From DATKCJ01 sp035513275 (GTDB taxonomy: Bacteria; Verrucomicrobiota; Verrucomicrobiia; Opitutales; Opitutaceae), in contig DATKCJ010000170.1 of assembly GCA_035513275.1 (NCBI GenBank), positions 1-5,083 on the forward strand: 5,083 nt of DNA, read 5' to 3'. Each line of letters opens with the position of its first letter. The stretch's first letter is position 1. Below, in pieces: positions 4,332-5,083 of this stretch. Position numbers and translations under genes: made by a program. Under the pieces are notes generated by a model. The model was given only the letters and a program-made list of their open reading frames with translations. It was not told the DNA's origin and ran no database searches.

Positions 4332-5083
4332 TGCGCATGGCCTCCGATGGCTTGAGCCGCGCCGCGCGCCATGCGGGCAGCAGCGCGGCGAGAGTCGATA
4401 TGATGATCGAACTCGCGAGGATGGCGATCAGGTCGCTCGCGGGGATGTGCGCCGGGATGTTTGTGAACTGGTAGAAGCGAACGAGCGCCTCGCGGCTCTG
4501 CGTGAGCCGCGCGAACACTTGCACGATGTCGTTGCGCAGCCACACCGCCAGAAACCCGAGAGCGGCGCCGACAGCGGTGCCCGTGATACCGATGAAGAGT
4601 CCCTGGAAACAGAAGCAAAGCGCCACGCCACGCGAGTCGCCGCCGAGCGCGCCAATCAGCCCGATTTCCTTCGTCTTCCGCACGACCGAGATGAGCAGCG
4701 AACTCGCGACCGAAAACGCCGCGACGACCACGATGAAGAGCAGCAGGAAGAACAGCAGGTTCTTCTCGAGCCGGATGATAAAGAGGAAGTCGTTGTTCGA
4801 CTCCAGCCACGTGAGCGCGCGCATCGTCGGCGGAAGCCTCTCGTTGACCGCGGCGGCGACGTCGTCCTCGTCAGCTCCCGGCGTGAGTTTCAGGCTAATG
4901 CCGTGCACCGACCCGCCGAGGCCGTAAAGGTCCTGCATCGTGCGGAGCGTGCAAATGACGAGGCTGCTATCGAGCTGATTGTGCCCGATTTCGAAAAGGC
5001 CCGCGACGCGGAACTCGCGCGGCAGGATCGCCTCGTCGGCGCGCATCCGCTCGAGCATGAGCGGCGTGTAGAGCTCGATCTTG
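4324..5083 (-). CDS. LolC/LolE-family (FtsX/MacB-type) ABC permease, 5' end outside the window
   Basis: Only the C-terminal 252 residues are present; the reading frame runs off the right edge without a start. The Met at 5058 is internal, since coding continues upstream as KIELYTPLMLERM. Residues about 1-108 are the end of the periplasmic domain, with LPREFRVAGLFEIGHNQLDSSLV typical of LolC/E. Three hydrophobic segments follow at about 109-134, 153-182 and 217-237, matching the last three helices of the FtsX fold. The protein ends with LPAWRAARLKPSEAMRSE, the usual ending before the cytosol. It would form the membrane channel served by the downstream ATPase, whose gene overlaps it by 8 nt. Whether it is LolC, LolE or a single LolF-like permease cannot be decided without the N-terminus and the rest of the genome. 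Confidence 0.9.
   Translation of the reverse strand, partial: KIELYTPLMLERMRADEAILPREFRVAGLFEIGHNQLDSSLVICTLRTMQDLYGLGGSVHGISLKLTPGADEDDVAAAVNERLPPTMRALTWLESNNDFLFIIRLEKNLLFFLLLFIVVVAAFSVASSLLISVVRKTKEIGLIGALGGDSRGVALCFCFQGLFIGITGTAVGAALGFLAVWLRNDIVQVFARLTQSREALVRFYQFTNIPAHIPASDLIAILASSIIISTLAALLPAWRAARLKPSEAMRSE
4341..4345 (-). promoter_or_regulatory. Shine-Dalgarno for lolD inside the permease gene
   Basis: GGAGG on the minus strand lies nine bases before the GTG at 4331 and supports that start over later in-frame codons. An ATG at 4338 is closer but belongs to the permease frame. It is the only clear ribosome-binding site in the window. Confidence 0.7.

Noticed and set aside
5056..5058. 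ATG as the start of the permease gene
   Set aside because: The frame stays open to the window edge with LolC/E-like sequence, and the first transmembrane helix and most of the periplasmic domain are missing, so the true start lies outside.

Overview
The window holds four complete or nearly complete genes and one gene cut by the right edge. It most likely comes from the chromosome of a high-GC Gram-negative (diderm) bacterium, and Verrucomicrobiota, Opitutaceae-like, is the best guess. The basis is a lipid A gene and Lol lipoprotein-export genes (so an outer membrane is present), a divergent LpxB, GC-rich codon use, and intergenic repeats built on the words CACAGAG and CACAGATG, which I associate with Verrucomicrobiota and related phyla. 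The taxon is inference; no rRNA or other marker gene is present.

Layout, left to right. Bases 1-187 lie downstream of lpxB and carry three alternating copies of a short GTAG-initiated hairpin repeat. Bases 188-1342 (minus) encode lipid-A-disaccharide synthase, LpxB. Bases 1343-1618 form a gene-free island of CACAGAG/CACAGATG repeats in both orientations, ending in a hexanucleotide microsatellite that touches the stop codon of the next gene. Bases 1619-2602 (minus) encode a Gfo/Idh/MocA-family NAD(P)-dependent oxidoreductase. Its position upstream of lpxB suggests GnnA-like UDP-GlcNAc 3-dehydrogenase. Bases 2603-2778 are a divergent intergenic region. Bases 2779-3480 (plus) encode a DUF2625 protein of unknown function whose last residues are encoded by an inserted repeat. 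Bases 3439-3630 are a compact island of three repeat types. Bases 3639-4331 (minus) encode a LolD-type ABC ATPase, and 4324-5083 (minus) encode the C-terminal part of its LolC/LolE-type permease.

Four of the five genes serve the outer membrane. LpxB, and perhaps the oxidoreductase, build lipid A; the ATPase and permease would release lipoproteins from the inner membrane for transfer to the outer membrane. The permease and ATPase genes overlap by 8 nt and are surely one transcription unit. The oxidoreductase and lpxB are co-directional but separated by 276 bp of repeats. The DUF2625 gene is the outlier: opposite strand, weaker GC bias at third codon positions, and repeat DNA at its 3' end.

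I see no new multi-gene system such as defence, CRISPR, phage or transposase genes. The most informative unexplained structure is the repeat content. Six short elements begin with GTAG followed directly or almost directly by a GC-rich hairpin, the architecture of REP elements mobilised by RAYT transposases, and the hairpins show a compensatory base change.
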